This document shows, piece after piece, positions 41,869 through 43,376 of a stretch of DNA of 43,376 nt (position 1 is its first letter; every line of letters begins with the position of its first letter). The notes beneath the pieces were generated by a model. It was not told where the DNA came from. It did not search any database and worked only from the letters and a program-made list of their open reading frames with translations. Both the position numbers and the translations under genes were made by a program. The DNA comes from Belliella filtrata (GTDB lineage Bacteria; Bacteroidota; Bacteroidia; Cytophagales; Cyclobacteriaceae): contig NZ_JAKZGP010000044.1 in assembly GCF_022549775.1 (NCBI RefSeq), positions 1 to 43,376 on the forward strand, written 5' to 3'.

Positions 41869-43281
41869 ATGAGAAATTTCAAAATTAAACTATTCAATTC
41901 TAAGTTGGAAAAAATTATTTTTTTCAGCTTTATTCTATTAATTTTCTATTCTTCTGTTGTTCATGGCCAAAGAGTTTTAATTTTAAAAGATCAGACCAAC
42001 ATTCATGTTGGTGTTACAGCTCTTAAAAGTCATTTAGAATCAAACGGAATGATTGTTGATTTCAGTGATTTTTTAGAGCATCAATTTTCTGGAGGTACAT
42101 TTAATGTTAATGGAGGTATTCCTAAAACCCTGAATGATTATGAAGTTGTAGTTCATATGAATGGTGAAACTTATGGAACTCCTATGCCATCTGCTGGTCA
42201 AACAGCTTTGATGGATTTTGTTAATAGCGGTGGAGGTTATTTAGGAGGTGAATGGTTATCTTTTGAAAGAAGCTCACACACCATTATGCATGATTTAATT
42301 TTGTTAGAAAGATTAAGTGGTGTAACTCAAATTCTTACATTTAACAAAGTTTCTAATTTATCTCATCCTATTACGGATAATTTGCCAAGTAATTTTTCTA
42401 CCTCGTCTGCTTATGGTAGAAGTCCTGGTCGAATTCCTGCAAATTTAATATCAGAAGTTACTGTTTTGATGACTTCTCCGTTTAATAGTGGTGACTCCCC
42501 ATCTGTAGTTTTTAGAGAGCTTGAAAGAGGTAGAGTTGTTTTTTTTGATCATACAGTAGGTGTTTATGGATCTAGTAATCCATATATAAATGACCCTAAT
42601 ATGTTGGAATTATACCTGAGTTCAATTAATTGGTTAAGTGGAGGTATAGATGTTTCTGGAAATTTGTGTGAAGAAAATAATTCTGTAGATTTTAGAGTTG
42701 TTTACAATGATTCTCAAGATCCTGTTATTTCGTATTCATGGACTATTTCTGATGGGACAACTTCAATTTCAAATTCTATCCTTAATAAATCTTTTTCAAG
42801 TTCTGGAGATTATGTAGTCACTGTTACTTTAGGATTAGAAAGTGGTGAAATTAAGACCTACAGTCGAAACTTTAAAATCTCTCCATCTGCGTCAACAGCT
42901 TTTGCTGGTGATGATGTTTTTTTACAACCTGGATCTACTTCTACATCTTTAATTGGAAATTCACCAGCTTCTGGAGTTCCATCTTGGTCTATAGTTTCTG
43001 GCCCTAACACTCCAAATTTGAGTCAATCGGATGCTGTTTTAAATTTAACAGGTTTAATTAATGGTCATTATGTTTTTAAGTATACAATAACAGCTGAAGG
43101 TATTTGCGATCCTAAATTTGATTTCGTCAATTTATATATAGCAGATGTTCCAAGAATGAATAATTTGAGTGTATCAAATGTAACATCTTCTTCTGCTACT
43201 TTTAATGTGGACATAACATCTGATGCAGGGTCAACAATAACTTCAAGAGGCAGCAATTCCGAGCATAAATTTTCAAGTTGA
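41869..43281 (+). CDS. Truncated secreted protein with ThuA/GATase-like and PKD-like domains
   Basis: A 470-residue protein. The signal peptide (about 14-34, ending VVHGQ) leads into a ThuA/class I amidotransferase-like domain (about 35-255; RVLILKDQTNIHVGVTALKS, DFVNSGGGYLGGEWLSFE, RGRVVFFDHTVGVYG). A PKD-like domain follows (about 270-340; SYSWTISDGTTSISNS), then an Ig-like domain (SWSIVSGPNTPNLSQSDAV) and the start of a fibronectin-III-like repeat (ATFNVDITSDAGSTITSRG). The product then ends in SNSEHKFSS, which does not continue the domain, and no type IX sorting domain follows. It was probably a larger surface protein cut near 43245. Base use is more T-rich than in the adhesin upstream. 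Confidence 0.7.
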   Translation: MRNFKIKLFNSKLEKIIFFSFILLIFYSSVVHGQRVLILKDQTNIHVGVTALKSHLESNGMIVDFSDFLEHQFSGGTFNVNGGIPKTLNDYEVVVHMNGETYGTPMPSAGQTALMDFVNSGGGYLGGEWLSFERSSHTIMHDLILLERLSGVTQILTFNKVSNLSHPITDNLPSNFSTSSAYGRSPGRIPANLISEVTVLMTSPFNSGDSPSVVFRELERGRVVFFDHTVGVYGSSNPYINDPNMLELYLSSINWLSGGIDVSGNLCEENNSVDFRVVYNDSQDPVISYSWTISDGTTSISNSILNKSFSSSGDYVVTVTLGLESGEIKTYSRNFKISPSASTAFAGDDVFLQPGSTSTSLIGNSPASGVPSWSIVSGPNTPNLSQSDAVLNLTGLINGHYVFKYTITAEGICDPKFDFVNLYIADVPRMNNLSVSNVTSSSATFNVDITSDAGSTITSRGSNSEHKFSS

Positions 43282-43376
43282 TTGTTAGGTTGTTACAACT
43301 ATGCTTAAGAATTAATCTTCGGGCTATTCAAAAGGAACGTAAAAAATCCTATATAACTGAACCTGAGTCACATGCA
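43282..43376. other. Window edge, unassigned
   Basis: No continuation of the fibronectin-like repeat is seen. The sequence seems to belong to another element inserted or joined near 43245, but too little is visible. Confidence 0.3.

Overview
The window looks like a chromosomal segment of a member of the Bacteroidota, most likely order Cytophagales and close to Cyclobacteriaceae. Seen in the sequence: a SusC/SusD pair, type IX secretion cargo with a gliding-type C-terminal sorting domain, a PorP/SprF protein, Bacteroidota-style RHS proteins, and a textbook Bacteroidota promoter (TTTG, 19 bp, TAnnTTTG). The genus is inference.

Bases 1-11,100 are an accessory region. It holds a reverse transcriptase of the unknown-group/abortive-infection type with a shortened C-terminus, then an IS110 transposase with its non-coding end. 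Next comes an array of minus-strand gene cassettes separated by four imperfect palindromes of about 125-135 bp that behave like integron attC sites. Two of these palindromes are interrupted, at the same point of their TGT|TAT core and antisense to the cassette genes, by nearly identical 585-nt group II introns with no reading frame. Removing the introns restores cores like that of the uninterrupted site. Cassette genes include a protein with an R-N-x3-H (HEPN-like) motif, an HExxH protein with a small membrane partner, and an unknown. A 2.3-kb IS91-like element (tyrosine recombinase plus HUH/Y2 transposase, with 19-bp inverted ends) sits exactly at the core of the fourth palindrome. An unknown soluble/membrane gene pair and an IS110 tail remnant follow.

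Bases 11,400-21,650 look like core genome. They contain a small helix-turn-helix gene, a structured RNA that folds like 6S RNA behind a consensus promoter, and an operon of a tiny 53-codon gene, a TlpA-like secreted thioredoxin-fold protein, SusC and SusD. Facing it are a MauE-like redox membrane protein and a small secreted two-cysteine protein. Together these suggest outer-membrane import linked to thiol chemistry. Two convergent genes (a Crp/Fnr-like regulator and a small zinc-ribbon protein) each carry the same pair of operator-like repeats, 29 bp apart, at equal distance upstream.

Bases 21,900-31,330 are a polymorphic-toxin graveyard. It holds a decayed RHS shell, an intact RHS core with a C-terminal toxin and immunity lipoprotein, a displaced toxin tip with its own candidate immunity gene, a second near-identical RHS core fused to a different toxin, a fourth broken toxin tip with immunity gene, and transposase scraps. 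The array is consistent with toxin-tip replacement through the shared core and a shared linker.

Bases 31,860-43,376 are a surface-protein region. It holds a phage-tail-collar protein, a 2,327-residue type IX adhesin with seven near-identical 71-residue repeats, its PorP/SprF partner, a palindrome-based 88-bp tandem repeat, and two truncated secreted proteins.
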